Shown here: positions 35,891 to 47,659 of the stretch, one piece after another
How positions within the stretch are numbered: position 1 is the stretch's first letter
Layout of the letters: each line of letters begins with the position of its first letter
Source: Amborella trichopoda
Taxonomy: Eukaryota > Streptophyta > Magnoliopsida > Amborellales > Amborellaceae
Direction: 5' to 3'
NCBI RefSeq assembly: GCF_000471905.2
Contig: NW_006500351.1
Coordinates: forward strand, 1,282,533-1,346,532
DNA: 64,000 nt
Program-made: the position numbers and the translations under genes
Notes under the pieces: generated by a model
The model's input: the letters and a program-made list of their open reading frames with translations, nothing else
What the model was told of the DNA's origin: nothing
Database searches by the model: none

Positions 35891-36400
35891 CGCTGTAAGC
35901 CTTTTACGCACCTGTTGACGAAGGATACCCTATTCATCTGGGATGAAGCATGTCAGGCAGCCCTTGACGACATCAAGCGATATTTACTCAACCGTCCAGT
36001 GCTCTCTACACCTATGCTGGAAAAACCTCTCAACCTGTATGTGACCGCTCTAAATGAGTCACTTGGGGAATTATTGGCGCAAACCAACGACGAAGGGAAA
36101 GAGACCGCGTTATACTATCTCAGCCGCAGGATGAAAGGGGTTGAGAAGAATTATCCCCCTATAGAGAAGATGTGCCTGACCCTAATCTTCATAGTATAAA
36201 AGCTCCACCACTACTTCCTCGGTCATGAAGTAAAACTTTTGATATAAAGCAGACCCTATAAATTTTATCATGAGACGCCCATGTTTGCCGAGACATCTTG
36301 TTAAATGGGCACTATTGTTGATGGAATTTGAAATCACATATGTCTCACAAAAATCCATCAAAGGCTAAGGTTTGACTGATTTTCTCGTAGCACATCCTGT
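35891..36400 (+). pseudogene. First RNase H (gypsy type) of element B
   Basis: Follows RT directly: CQAALDDIKRYLLNRPVLST, LYYLSRRMKGVEKNYPPIEK, then LHHYFLGHEVKLL. This is the RNase H-like domain usual behind gypsy RT. The first acid is replaced in the LYVTALNESLG segment (normally LYLAVSDxAVS or similar). A stop at 36197-36199 and changes of frame break it. Confidence 0.75.
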
Positions 36401-36439
36401 ATCGTCATAATCTCCTTTATCAAGTGACCTTCTTCATGA

Positions 36440-36860
36440 AGACGTATTCTGTGCAGAGCTTGCTCACGCGTGGGAGATGTACTTTGACGGAGCCATCCAA
36501 TCCGATCGAGGAGGCAACGGAGTGGTATTCATGACTCCTAAAGGAGGAGTACTGCCTCTTTCTTTCTCTCTCACCGAAGCCGGTTTCCATAATGAGGCGA
36601 AATATTAGGCCCTTATAATTGGGTTGAAGATAGCCTTCGATTTAGGCTTGGAACAACTCAAGATCTATGGCGACTTTGAGTTAGTTATTCGGTAGCTTAA
36701 GGGGATCTATGATGTAAGAAAAGACACTCTCAAGCCTTATCACAATATTGCAAAATTGTAGATGGCTCTGTTTGAGGATGTATCCTTGAGTCACATCCCC
36801 AGGAGGCTAAACTCGTAGGCCGATGCACTCGCAAAACTCGGGGCTACAATTCAATTGTCC
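36440..36860 (+). pseudogene. Second RNase H (archaeal-like type) of element B
   Basis: A second RNase H domain: MYFDGAIQSDRGGNGVVF at about 36477, then FHNEAKY (Glu) near 36590, then KIYGDFELVI near 36660, and LNSADALAKLG-like sequence near 36810-36845. The acids Asp, Glu, Asp and Asp are all present, but several stops (for example near 36607 and 36694) interrupt it. An additional RNase H of this type after the usual one is typical of the Tat group of plant gypsy elements, so it supports the classification. Confidence 0.75.
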
Positions 36861-38361
36861 TCACCAGGGCCCACGCCTGTCAGGGTAGCAGAGTGGAGAC
36901 ACATTGAACTGAGAACTGAGGTAGATATAGATGGTGAGAGAAATCCCTTCCCCAAGTGCCCACCTTATCTATTCGGAGCACTTCTATCAGCCAAAGAAGT
37001 TATTAAGACTGAGCACGAAATGACGTCAAATCAAGGAGCTAAGGTTCAAAACAAAGAACCGAAGTTCTACGACCCAATATGCACAGAAATCGAGCAGGTA
37101 GAAGATTGGAGTGAGCCCATCATTAATTTTATAAAACATGGTAGACTCTCGGAAGATAGTGCCGAGCGCAACAGTGTGCTTCAAATGTCTACCAAGTATA
37201 CCCTCCTTTAAGGAGATGTTCTCTTCAGACGATCATTTGATGGTATTCTTCTTCTTAGATGTGTGGATGCGCACGAAGCAAATAAGGTGCTGGAAGAAGT
37301 ACACTCAGGCATCTGTGGTCTACACCAGTTTGGCCCTAAACACTATGAACGGATATGCATTTTGGGGTACTATTGGCCTTCTATGATTGTTGGTTCCTTA
37401 AACTATGCCAAGACGTGCCAGGTGTGCCAAATACACTCTAGCCTTTTTCATTAGCCTCTAGAGCCCTTACACTCTACAGTGGCATCATGGCCCTTCTCAC
37501 AATGGGGTATAGACATTGTAGAGCCTATTGACCCTTCTTCGGCAATGGGTCATGTCTTTATTCTAGTTGCAACAGATTATTTCTCCAAGTGGGCTGAAGC
37601 GATCCCCCTTAAGCAAGTTCTTAGGACTATGGTGGCTAACTTCGTGTGACATCACACCATATACCGGTTCGAAGTGCCTGATCGGATTATATCTAACAAT
37701 GGCCCTCAATTCATAAGTCACCACATCGATCGCTTGGTTAACCAGTTCGGTTTCGAGTGGAAGTACTCAATTATGTAGCACCCACTAGACAGCGGATTAG
37801 ATGAGGCTTTCAATAAGACCCTGTGCAACTTTTTAAGGAAATCAGTATCTAAGATGAAGAAGAATTGACACGAGAAGCTTCCTGAAGCCTTGTGGGCCTA
37901 TCGCACTACCACGCGAAAGGCCATTGATTCCAATCCTTATTCTCTATTCTATGGGGGTGAAGCAGTTTTACCCCTTGAAATTTAAATCCCTTCACTGCGT
38001 ATTGCTATACATCAAGGACTAACCGAAGATGAGAGTCAAACTTCGGTATCAAGAATTGGATGCACTCAATGAAAAGAGGTTGGAATCTCAGCAAAACCTC
38101 GAACTCAACCAGGGGAGAATGAAGAAGGCCTTCGACAAGTTAATCAAAGTCCGCTCATTCGCCCGTGGGGATCTGGTTCTAGCCGTCAAGAGGCCGATTG
38201 TTGTGCATGGGTAGAGCAAAGGGAAGTTTGAACCCAAGTGGGAAGATCCCTTTATAGTCAAGAAGGTCTCGCCAAATGGAGCTTACATATTGGCACATCC
38301 TTATGGAGAAGAGGTAATGCCCCCTATTAATGGGTGATACCTCAAGAAATACTTCCCATGA
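36855..38361 (+). pseudogene. Integrase pseudogene of element B
   Basis: Tether 36855-37211. The zinc-binding HHCC part is at about 37287-37445: EVHSGICGLHQFGPKHYERI, GYYWPSM and CQVCQIH. The core begins near 37495 (QWGIDIVEPI); first catalytic Asp in ATDYFSKWAEAIP (about 37570); at about 37690 SNNGPQFIS has Asn where the second catalytic Asp is expected; the Glu is in LDEAFNKTL (about 37800). The C-terminal part runs to the stop TGA at 38359-38361 (YLKKYFP), which ends pol. Stops and frameshifts are frequent. Confidence 0.85.
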
Positions 38362-38539
38362 TGCGTACTAAAAAAAAGACTCAATGCGCAACAGGAAAGA
38401 GTTCAAAAGGACGGTAAAAAGAAGACAAGCAAGGCAATTCAAACATGGTTTAACTCTTTTTATTGCATTAGAAGGAGTTACAAGCCAAAAAGCCCATTAT
38501 AAGGGAGGTTACAAATAAATCATGTAGTATTGAGCTCGC

Positions 38540-38790
38540 AAAGAGATAGCTACAGTGGAATGTCGCTATTGCATCTAAAGAAAAGAAGATGGTTGACCCC
38601 AAGTATCGCTCTTGCATCTAAGGAAAAGAAGATGGTTGATCTCAAGCATCGCTCTTGCATATGAGGAAAAGAGAACGATTCACCCAGCGTTGCTCTTGCA
38701 TCTTAAGAGAGGACGGTTACAGGCTAAAAAATTGCTCTCGCATCAGAAGCGTTGCTCTTGCATTTGATGAGGAGAGGACGATAATAGGCC
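38540..38790. repeat. Tandem repeat, unit about 45-50 bp, element B
   Basis: Four to five irregular units with ATCGCTCTTGCATCTAAGGA and AAAAGAAGATGGTTGA. It begins about 180 bp after the end of pol. In element A this is the place of the antisense gene, so the two family members differ here. Confidence 0.75.
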
Positions 38791-39159
38791 AAAAGTGGCC
38801 TTCACATAGAAGAAGGTGAAAGCGCTTTGATGGAGTATAGTAGACATACAAAGCATACTTCTCTGACAAGGAACTGACATATGATGGAGAGCATACTTTG
38901 CTCATAGTGAGGGGCCTTCCACAGAACAACATGGAGTTCACAATTGTGCTGGAGGACTTGGCTTCCAATGGGCTTCATAAGCCAGGCCTCACCATTAGTT
39001 ACCACCCTTTGCCAACCCAAGTCATCGCCGTGCACGATCATAGCAGAACATGAATCATCGTCACTCATCAAAGGATAAAGCGAACATCATTCGCTGTGCA
39101 CCACTAGCGCTGCGTGCGTCATTTGCTAGCCATGTGCGACTAAGGCACTGACTAGCGCA

Positions 39160-39400
39160 GCACAAAACTAGTTCCAGCTGTGTTTTTAAAAAGCCAAGCG
39201 CTGGCTGCGCCTTCCAAAGATGAATGCCGACTGTGTTTCTTAGGCCTAGTGCAGGCTGTGTTTCTAAGGCTCAGCATCGGCTGCGTTTCTAAGGCCCAGT
39301 GTCAGCTATGTTTCAAAGGCCTAGCACCAGCTGTGTTTTTAAGGCCTAGCGTCGGCTGCGTTCTTTGAGCGCTAACGCCGGCTGTGTTAGGCAAGGGGTT
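39160..39400. repeat. Tandem repeat with GGCTGTGTTTCTAAGGCC, element B
   Basis: Seven or so units of about 30-33 bp (GGCTGTGTTTCTAAGGCC, then CAGCG or TAGCGC). It is homologous in layout to the repeats of element A, but the unit sequence has changed. Confidence 0.75.
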
Positions 39401-40239
39401 AATGCCTATTGCATCCTCTATCACCACGTGTGCTCGAGACCTTTCGTCTCCCCGTGCCTCCTCGGCTCCCGTGACCCTTCGGTTGCCTAAGACTCTTTGT
39501 CTCCCCGGTGACTGTGCACCTGCTCGAGACCCCTCGTCTTCTTGCAACTGATTGAATTCCCAGCAACCTTTCATCTCCCCATGACTGTCCACCTCTCAGC
39601 GAACCTTCGTCTCCAAGGGAATGATCACTCCTCTGCGACCTCTCTGTTTCTCGTCGGGAAGCTCCCCTCTTTCGTCGAAAACCGACTGTGACACTGTCCC
39701 TCTTCTTTTCGATGGCGAAAAATCTCGAAAACCAGCGGAAGTTTGTTGTCAACACCCTGCGGCAACTTGGATCCATTTTGTCTTCTCCAGAACCCCCAAA
39801 ACCACTGCCGGAATTCTGAAGCTCCCCGATGAACCCCCTGTGTTTCTCACTACGACCTTCGCCACAGAACCCTACAACCTCTTGTGTTCTCTCTCTCCCA
39901 ACCGAAACTCTCTTGCCAAGGTTCTTGCCAGCAAAACTTCAGGCACCTTGTGTTTTCACCGGAGTTCTCGTCAGAAGCTTTCTCTCTCACTGTTAAACTT
40001 AGCTATTTTACCTTTGGTGAGATGGTAAAAATGCAGTTTACCCCCTTATATAAGCGATGTTCCTCCAAAGTACCCCCAACAAATCGAGAAATCTAAGCAC
40101 GTCCTTGAAGACCAAACGACGATGAGCCAGACCGGGTCGGGCTCAGACCCGAGACCCGAGTAAAAGTTTACTATCACCCATGAAAACTCAAGCAACAGAG
40201 GCCAGGACCGGGTCAGGCTCGGGGCCAAGGCTTGAACAT
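39401..40239. other. Spacer of element B, no gene seen
   Basis: Counterpart of 27626-28590 in element A. Open frames at 39621-40028 and on the minus strand at 39776-39302 carry no domain and are not shared by A in the same frame. Confidence 0.45.
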
Positions 40240-40470
40240 TAACCAGTACCCAGCGTCGGTTGTGTTCTCGATGACCCAGCGCTGACTGTGTTCTCAATGA
40301 CCTAGCACCGGCTGTGTTCTCAATGGCCCGGCGCTAACTGTGTTCTCAATGACTTAGCGCCGGCTGCGTTCTCAATGACCTAGCACCGACTGTGTTCTCA
40401 AAGACCCAGCGCCGACTGTGTTCTTGAGAATTAACGCCGGCTGTTTTCTCAAGTCTACCACCGTGTGTGT
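40240..40470. repeat. Tandem repeat with GGCTGTGTTCTCAATGACC, element B
   Basis: About seven units of roughly 31 bp (GACTGTGTTCTCAATGACC, then TAGCGCCG). This closely resembles the tract at 39160-39400, suggesting spread of one unit to two places. Confidence 0.75.
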
Positions 40471-40619
40471 TGCCACTGCATGTGTGTTACCTTCGCCCTT
40501 GCTAAGTGTCGTATGTGTCAATGATACCACCATTCAAGTCCATAGCCGTGTGTGTTACCTCCCCATACTAGTGCCTCACATGTCTTAGCGCTGCGTGTGC
40601 TAGAACCTGGTCACCGCTG

Positions 40620-41570
40620 TGTGTCTTACCACTATCCCCAGTGGAGTTGCATCTAAGCCGTTGCACCTAAGCTGTGACTCATCATTCCCCAGTGGAGTTG
40701 CACCCCGACTGATGCATCCAGGCTATGACTTGTCATCCCCAGTAGGAGTCACACCCATACTGTAGCTCATTATCCCCAGTGGAGTTAGGAACATTCTTAC
40801 CTCTTTAACCCCCAGTGGGTCTGTTTCGTACCAAGTCCTTATTCCTTTGCTATCTTATCCCTAAAGGAGTCGGATTACCTTTTATAAGCCTATTCTCTCT
40901 GGAGTCACACTCACCCTAATCCCCAACAAAGTTTGCTTCTGTTAACCACTCCTCGTAGGGCCACCATCTCCATTTGAGCCCTCTGCTTGTGTATGGCCTT
41001 AACCATTTTATCCCCAGGGAGTCGGATTGGCATCCACAGACCTATTCTCCATGGAGCTCCACCTACATCGCAACCCACACAATGGTTCGTTCTGCATGAC
41101 CTTAAACTGCACAGCCATGGTCCGTGTTGAATGACCTTAAACTGCACAGCCATGGTCTGTGCTGCATGACCTTAAACTGTAAAGCCATGGTCCATCCTGC
41201 ATGACCTTAAACTGCACAACCACGGTCCGTACTGCATGACCCTAAACTGCATAGCCAAGATCCAAACCATATGACTTTAAACTATAGTGGAGGTCTAGTT
41301 GCACAACCTTAAACTACATAGTCTTATCTGCATGACTCTAAACTGCACAGTCATGGTCCAAGCTATATGACCTTAACTATAGTGCACGTCCTGGCCGCAT
41401 GACGTTAAAAGGCTTAACATCATTGTCCAAACTATATGACCTTAAGCTATAGCGGAGGTCTAGTTGCACGACCTTAAATTGCATGGTCCTAGTTGCATGG
41501 CTCTAAACTGCATAACGATTGTCCAAACTATATGACCTTAAACCATAGTGCAAGTCCTGGCCGCATGACG
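40620..41570. repeat. CCCAGTGGAGT and ACCTTAAACTGCA repeats, element B
   Basis: The first kind (ATTCCCCAGTGGAGTTGCAC-like, 40630-41060) and the second (CATGACCTTAAACTGCACAG, 41090-41560) correspond to the tracts at 29440-29800 and 29100-30060 of element A. Between them these tracts account for the absence of any long open frame here. Confidence 0.75.
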
Positions 41571-43081
41571 ATAAACTGCTTTGCACAGGTTATGGAGGCA
41601 TGCACTTAAACTCGCCCCCACACATGCACACACGCCCTTTTACGAATGTCTTCACAAACGTCTTCCCTAACCAACCCGTCCATGTGCGCACCACCTTCAT
41701 AACTCCCCAGTGAATCCCTTCATTATCATTCATCATTCCCCAGTGAGTTTCCACCGTGCTCACAAAACGGCGAGCCATCCCGCTAGGCATACTTGCCGTC
41801 AGTTAGTGGGTCACCACTTTTCACCCATCATTCATACACCATCCATCTTTCATGCGTAGCCTCGTGGCACCTCCCCAAAGTGGGTCAAACCACCACCAGA
41901 CTCACTCTACGGCCTCCACAGACTGCCATTCATCACCACCACGGTCCACCTGTATGACTTTAAACTGTAGTGCACATCCTGACCACATGACGGTAAAAGG
42001 CTTTGCATAGGTTCCGAAGGCATGGCCATAAACACGCCTTCACAAAAAGGAAGAATAATGGGCATGGTATATACCTGGATAAGGGAACGCCATAGTAAAA
42101 ATGACGGATGGGTATGGTCACGAAACCATGAGTAAAAGAGTTCCATAAAAATAAAAACCCGAGCATGGTGAGCCCTAAATGAAAGGAAGTTCGGGAAAAT
42201 CGTCTCTACGACGCCACTTCCCAAGTCCAAGTGCAAACCCACAAAGGGCGCTTTGATTGATAAGTAGGTTGATGTAGCTTTCGCCTCTATAAGAGGCTTC
42301 GGCCCACATTCAAAGAGAAAAATCCCTGGTGTCACAATACTAGGACCCAAAAATTCGAGCTTCAAGCAAGATTTTTACAGCCTGAGTCCATTCGCAAAAA
42401 AGACTCAAAGGAAAGAAGACTCGCTAAGAAGGGAAGACAAGTCTCATTAAGAGGAGCACCATTCCCACAAGGTCACTAACACACTTCAAAGATGCTAAAA
42501 GTGCCCCAAGAAAGCCAAGTCAGCCAGACCTTGGGCCTACTATGCAGCAAAAGGATTGAGCCCTCAGGGGACGTCTTGGACAAAGAAGAGAGGTATCCTA
42601 CTTGTTGAAACTGCTAGCAGTGGGCAGGGGTTATACCCAAAGCCGGTCACCTCGATAAACTGAGGTACCCTGCTGGTGCGCAACGTAGACGGACGCCAAC
42701 CAAAGGCCCTTTAGCAGACCATCCAAAACAAATGAAAAAACAAACAAACCCTGACTAAATGGGAAAAATTCCCTTTAACATGACACTTCACCGCCAGACG
42801 GGTCTGATTCTGACCAACGAGGTTCGTACAAAATCCTTAATTGTCAGAATCACAAACAGTCCACGCAAGGGTGAGGACTTTGATAGGATCTCTAAAAAAG
42901 TCTCTTCTCTCCCTAAGTCTCTACGGATAGACCTGTTCATTGCATCCAGACGTTTGAGCATCCTAGTTACAACATTGCGTGGATCTCCTCGACGTTCACG
43001 TGGTCCTGTGGCTAGGAAGAAAAAAATAATAAAGCCGAAGGAAAATTTTCAAATGTAGTCCTTCTCGCTTCTCTGGAAGCA
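41571..43081. other. Pre-LTR region of element B, no gene seen
   Basis: Homologous to 30040-31711 of element A: for example CATGAGTAAAAGAGTTCCAT recurs at about 30597 and 42127. Minus-strand open stretches at 42365-41907 and 30722-30441 are partly shared (FIFMELFYSW is in both), but they show no domain; a second, short antisense gene cannot be excluded. Confidence 0.45.
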
Positions 43082-43101
43082 CAACATTTGGTGGGGCAAG
43101 C
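43082..43101 (+). promoter_or_regulatory. Polypurine-tract region of element B
   Basis: CAACATTTGGTGGGGCAAGC directly before the LTR, nearly equal to the tract before the 3' LTR of element A. Confidence 0.65.
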
Positions 43102-45711
43102 TGTTTGAATACATATTTCAACACCTTGGGTCCTCGATACAGAATAAAAAGAGAAGCCAGTCAATAAAGCCTCGACATAGAGTGGAATTTTTGATAGTCT
43201 CAGAATTTCCCCAGAATGGGTTAGAATCTTCCTAAGCACTTTGAAAGGCCACCTGTTAAGTTTTGTCATAATCTGACATGTCTAAGGCAGTGTAGATACA
43301 GAAATAATTTTAGAAAAATCACCCTCTAGCACTCTGAAATGGACCCCATAACTAAAACTCTATTTTTGGTGTGTCTAGCTGTGGGACCACTACCATTAGA
43401 TCTGACGTGGTCGAAAACCCCTAAGGGTCAATTTTCGGCTTAAACGGACGTTTCAAGACAAAGTTATGGGTAAAATAATGAAAAAGAGTAGGCCGCACAC
43501 TATTCTCGTGCGCCCTCCCTACACCAAGTCACCATTAATGGCGACTATTTTCACAGTCACGAGTAGTACTCACTCGTCTTGAGTTGGATCACGCTCAAAT
43601 TTGGTGAGCGTGTTCCACTTATTAAGGCAAGCGTTTTGATATGTGGCCCGACTCGTGACGATACTCGAGCAGGGAGAAAAATTAGAGAGAGGTTAGCGAG
43701 TCATGAAGATAGTTGTAGAAAATACAATAGCAGTGAGGTTCATTACCCTTTGGTGAACGTAACTTTCTCTCCTCCTTTGATCTCTCTTTCTCTCTCCTCT
43801 CATATATCTCTTTCTCTCGCCTCTCATTTATCTCTTTCTCTCTCCTCTCATCTCTCTCTTTCTCTCTACTCCCCTTGTCTATATCTTTCTCTCTCCACTC
43901 GTCTATCTCTTCCTTTTTTCTCTCTCTTTCCTGACCTTCTTTATTTACTTTCCTTTGCTCTCTTCTATCTTTCATTTATTTCCTCACTTTCTTAATCTCT
44001 CTCTTCCTCCTTTCACTCTGTTCTCCTTTGTTCATGCATGGTGGAGACTATCGCCGGGTGTGATGTCTTCCTACTCCTGGGACATAAACAGTGAGTCGGG
44101 TCTTAACCCGAGTGGCGAGCCGAGCCTTTGTCAAAGTTCCCCTCTCTCACTTCTCCATCATGGACGGTGGAAGCTCATCGTCGTCTGTATTTTCTCTCTC
44201 TTCTTATTCCTCTGTCATGGACGGTAGAAGTTCATCACCGTCCATATTTTCTCTCTCTTCTTATTCCTCTGTCATGGACCGCGGAAGCTCATCGTCGTCC
44301 ATGTTTTCTCTCTTCTTATGCCTCTGTCATGGACGGTAGAAGCTCATCACCGTCCATGTTTTCTCTCTCTTCTCTCTCCCATGTTGTGGACGGCGGAAGC
44401 TCATCGCCATCCATGTTTTCTCTCTCTTCTTATTCCTCTGTCATAGACGGTGGTAACTCATTACCGCCCATGTTTTCTCTCTCTTTTTATTCCTCTGTCA
44501 TGGATGATGGAAGCTCATCGTCATCTATATTTTCTCTCCCCTCTTACTCCTCTGTCATGGACGGTAGAAGGTCATCGCCATCTATATTTTCTCTCTCCTA
44601 TGTTATGGATGATGGAAGCTCATCACCGTCCATGTTTTCTCTCTCCTCTGTCATGGATGATGGAATCTCATCATCGTCTATGTTTTCTCTCTCCTTTGTC
44701 ATGGACGACGGAAGCTCATTGTCGTCCATGTTTTCCTCTCATCTGTCATGGACGACGGAAGCTGATCGCCGTCCATGCTTCTCTTCCTTTCTCTCTCCTC
44801 TGTCATGGATGGCAGGACCTCATCACCGTCCATGTTCCCCTTCTTTCTTCTCTCTCTCTCTCTTTCTTCCTCTTCTCTCTCTCCCTTCTTTCTTTATTCT
44901 TCCCCCTTTTTCTCTACTTTCTCACTGCTCGTCTCTTCTTCTTCTCCTCTCTCTCTCTTCCCTTTCCTCTTCTCACATGCACGACATCGGTAGTACTGTG
45001 CATGCCTCTCTTTCTCTTTTATTTCTCCTTCTCTCTTCCCACCCGTTGGACCAAGGGAGGCTAAGTCAAGCGCTGCCATGGTAGTCTCGTCGTCTAGCAG
45101 TATTGTCGTTGTGCCGGTCTTAGTTATTGTGCTCGTCTTACTATCACGATAGACTAGCCATCGTGCCAGGCTGGTCAGTGATAGTTCTGTCGTCTAGTGA
45201 TATTGTCGTTGTGCCGGTCTAGTTACCGTGGTCACCTTGTTACCATGCCAGGTCAATCAGTTGCTGGTCCAGCTACTGTATTAGTCTAGCCACTTGGTCA
45301 AATTCCTATCTTTCCCATTCTTCTATTCTATCCTCTTACTCTTTTTCTTCTTTTGAATGTGCATGCCCATGTGCATTCGTCCAAAGACAAAGTGGGGTCC
45401 CTTGGCTCACTGTCTTATAAATTAACCGTGTGTGTGATTGCAGAAACATGAGAGTATAGGCCAAGGGAGACGATTCCGAACCAGTTGAAGGACTAAGGGG
45501 CTTTCTTCGTGATCTAAGAGGGCTCCTACGCGAGCCAGCCCGAGTAAGTCCCGAACCCACCTTAAATTCATCTATCATCGGTTGGTATACCTGCCCTTGT
45601 TTCCTAACAAGGTTTTCGAGAGAGCGATCTCAAGTCCCAGGTCCCCTGAAACCCGAGACACATGCCACCAGGTCATCCCGACCCGGAGGGCAAGATCGAG
45701 GCATCTAACCA
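43102..45711 (+). repeat. 3' LTR of element B (2610 bp)
   Basis: Starts TGTTTGAAT and ends GCATCTAACCA. The first 640 bp and the last 650 bp follow the LTRs of element A with clear divergence. The middle differs: a minisatellite (44160-44840) stands where A has the TATCGCC tract. Its partner LTR is off the left edge of the window. Confidence 0.8.
44160..44840. repeat. Minisatellite, about 60-bp unit, in the LTR of element B
   Basis: About eleven units with CTCTGTCATGGACGGTAGAA, CTCATCACCGTCCATGTTTT and CTCTCTCTTC. Because the period is close to a multiple of three, long reading frames run through it (44128-45084 and 44450-45064). These are repeat readings, not genes. It is followed by a CT-rich tract to 44990. 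Confidence 0.85.
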
Positions 45712-47645
45712 ATGAGGCTTTTGAAAATTTTATATTTTCAAAACAAAAGTGAAAAATCAACTTAATAAGAAAATTAAAATTTTAAGAAATGATAGGGATC
45801 GGGAGTATTTATCAAATGATTTGAATAAATCTTGTGAAAATAATAATATTATTCATCAAATGACTACTTCTTATACCCCTCAACAAAATTGATTAGTAGA
45901 AAGGAAAAATAGAACTCTGATCGAAATGGCGAATGTAATGTTAATAAGTTCTTCTTTGCCATTAAATTTATGGGGTGAAACTCTATTGTTCAACATGCTT
46001 TATACTTCATAGAATTCCATATAAATTTTTTGGTAAATTCCTTTATCACCTATGGTTTGATAGAAAACCGTCTATAAATTTTCTTAAGATATGAGATATT
46101 CCCAAATAAAATACTTCTTAAAAGAAATAAAAGAAAACCACCTTGTATATGTTAGACTTCTAGATCCTAAAAGAAATCAATTGTGTCCTAAAACCACAAA
46201 TGGTTTTGTATGATATTCATAAATAGAAATCATAAAGATTTTTAGATCTAAAGTGTAATACTACAGTAAAATCTAGAGATGCTAAATTATTTAAAAAGCT
46301 CATTTACAAAAGTGAACAATATAAGAAAAATAATTTACCATGCGTAGTCAATCATGACATTGTCCAAAATACTGATAAATAACCCATAGAAAATAAGGCA
46401 ATTAATTTGATACCTGTAGTCTTAAATGTGGAGGAAGATCCCACCTCATTAAGGGAAGTCTTGGCATCACCTAATGCTATTTTGTTAGAGAGAAGCAATT
46501 AATAGTTAAATGACCTCTATACTTGCTAAAAAAACTTGAAAATTTTCTACCTGGTTTTAAAGCAAAGAATATAACTTTTAAAAGAAAATTAAATGTTGAA
46601 GAGTCTATCGATAAATGTAAAGCTAGACTAGTAGCTAAAGGATTTAAACAAAAAAGAGGGCATAAACTATTTCGGCTCATTTGCACATGCGGCAAGAATA
46701 GCTACTATGCATTGCTTTTAACAATAACCTTCATGAACCATCTTGTCGTACACCAAATGCATGTAAAAACTGATTTAATAAACAATGACTTAGATGAAAA
46801 AAATTATATGGAACAACTGAAGGATTTGTTAAGCTAGAATGGCATAAGAAATTTGACAATGAATTGATATCAAATGGTTTTAAGAAAAAGATGATGATAA
46901 ATGTGTGTATAGTAAACAAATAAATTATTTGTGGTACAAATGTCTATACATAGACAATGTGCAAATTTGTTTTCCTAATCAGAAAAAATTGGAGAAAATT
47001 AAAAGTCTCCTAGCATCTAATTTTGATATCGAGGATTTCGGAAAAGCTTATATGATACTAGGTCTTGAGAAAATTAGAAAAGAAAATAAATTAATATTAA
47101 CACAATCTCACAACATTGAGAAAGTGCTTTATAAGTTTAAGCATTATGATAGTAAGCTAGTCTCCACGTTGATAGATCCACATATAAAATTAAAGAAAAA
47201 TAAAGGCAACTATGTATCTCAAATAGAATATGCCAGGATAATTGGTAGTTTAATATATGCAATGAGCAAAATGAGGCTTGACATTGCATATGCAGTGGGC
47301 AAACTTAGTAGATGTACAGGTTTCCCTAGTAAGAGCACTAAGAAGCACACAAGTGTTGAGATATTTGAATGAGCTATCAATTATGACATGCATTATGGGG
47401 TTATCCTTGAGGTGTTAAAATGATATACTGATGCCAGTTAGACCATTAAGGTCCAAAATGTGCTTAATGCTAAAGACACCAGATTTGGATATTATTTGTG
47501 AGTTATAATGTCGGTTGATTAACTAAGAAATATGGTTCAAAGCTATATAATACCATGGAATTGTTGAACTTTGTAGTGTATACTCTAAGTATATTCATGG
47601 TATGCAAACAATATATGTTTCCCTATGTTTTTCATATTATTTTCA
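45712..47645 (+). pseudogene. Ty1/copia element D: integrase, RT and RNase H remains
   Basis: Directly after the LTR of B the frame gives EAFENF, then KNQLNKKIKILRNDRDREYL, then TTSYTPQQN and LVERKNRTLIEMANVML: the copia integrase core. RT follows: KCKARLVAKGFKQK at about 46610, then YLWYKCLYIDNVQICF at about 46925 (Asn replaces the second Asp of the usual Tyr-Val-Asp-Asp), DFGKAYMILG and LTQSHNIEKVLYKF. RNase H is a trace (YTDAS near 47424). Stops and frameshifts are many. The left half of the element must lie beyond the left edge of the window, on the far side of B. Confidence 0.8.
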
Positions 47646-47659
47646 AATAGTGGAGGAAA

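Larger units (their letters stand above)
34625..45711 (+). mobile_element. Right part of gypsy element B: pol, 3' repeats and 3' LTR
   Basis: Resumes B after the insertion of A. It holds pol (34740-38361), repeat tracts (38540-41560), polypurine tract and 3' LTR (43102-45711). There is no protease in B: the sequence passes from linker (before 3161) to the segment before RT within about 100 bp. There is also no antisense PMD gene between pol and the repeats. After the LTR, copia integrase sequence begins at once (45712). Confidence 0.85.

Noticed and set aside
44128-45084. A 318-codon plus-strand reading frame, the longest in the window, rich in Ser, Leu and Pro
   Set aside because: It runs through the 60-bp minisatellite and the CT tract of the LTR of element B. 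Other frames of the same repeat are open too, and the other LTRs of the family have no such frame.
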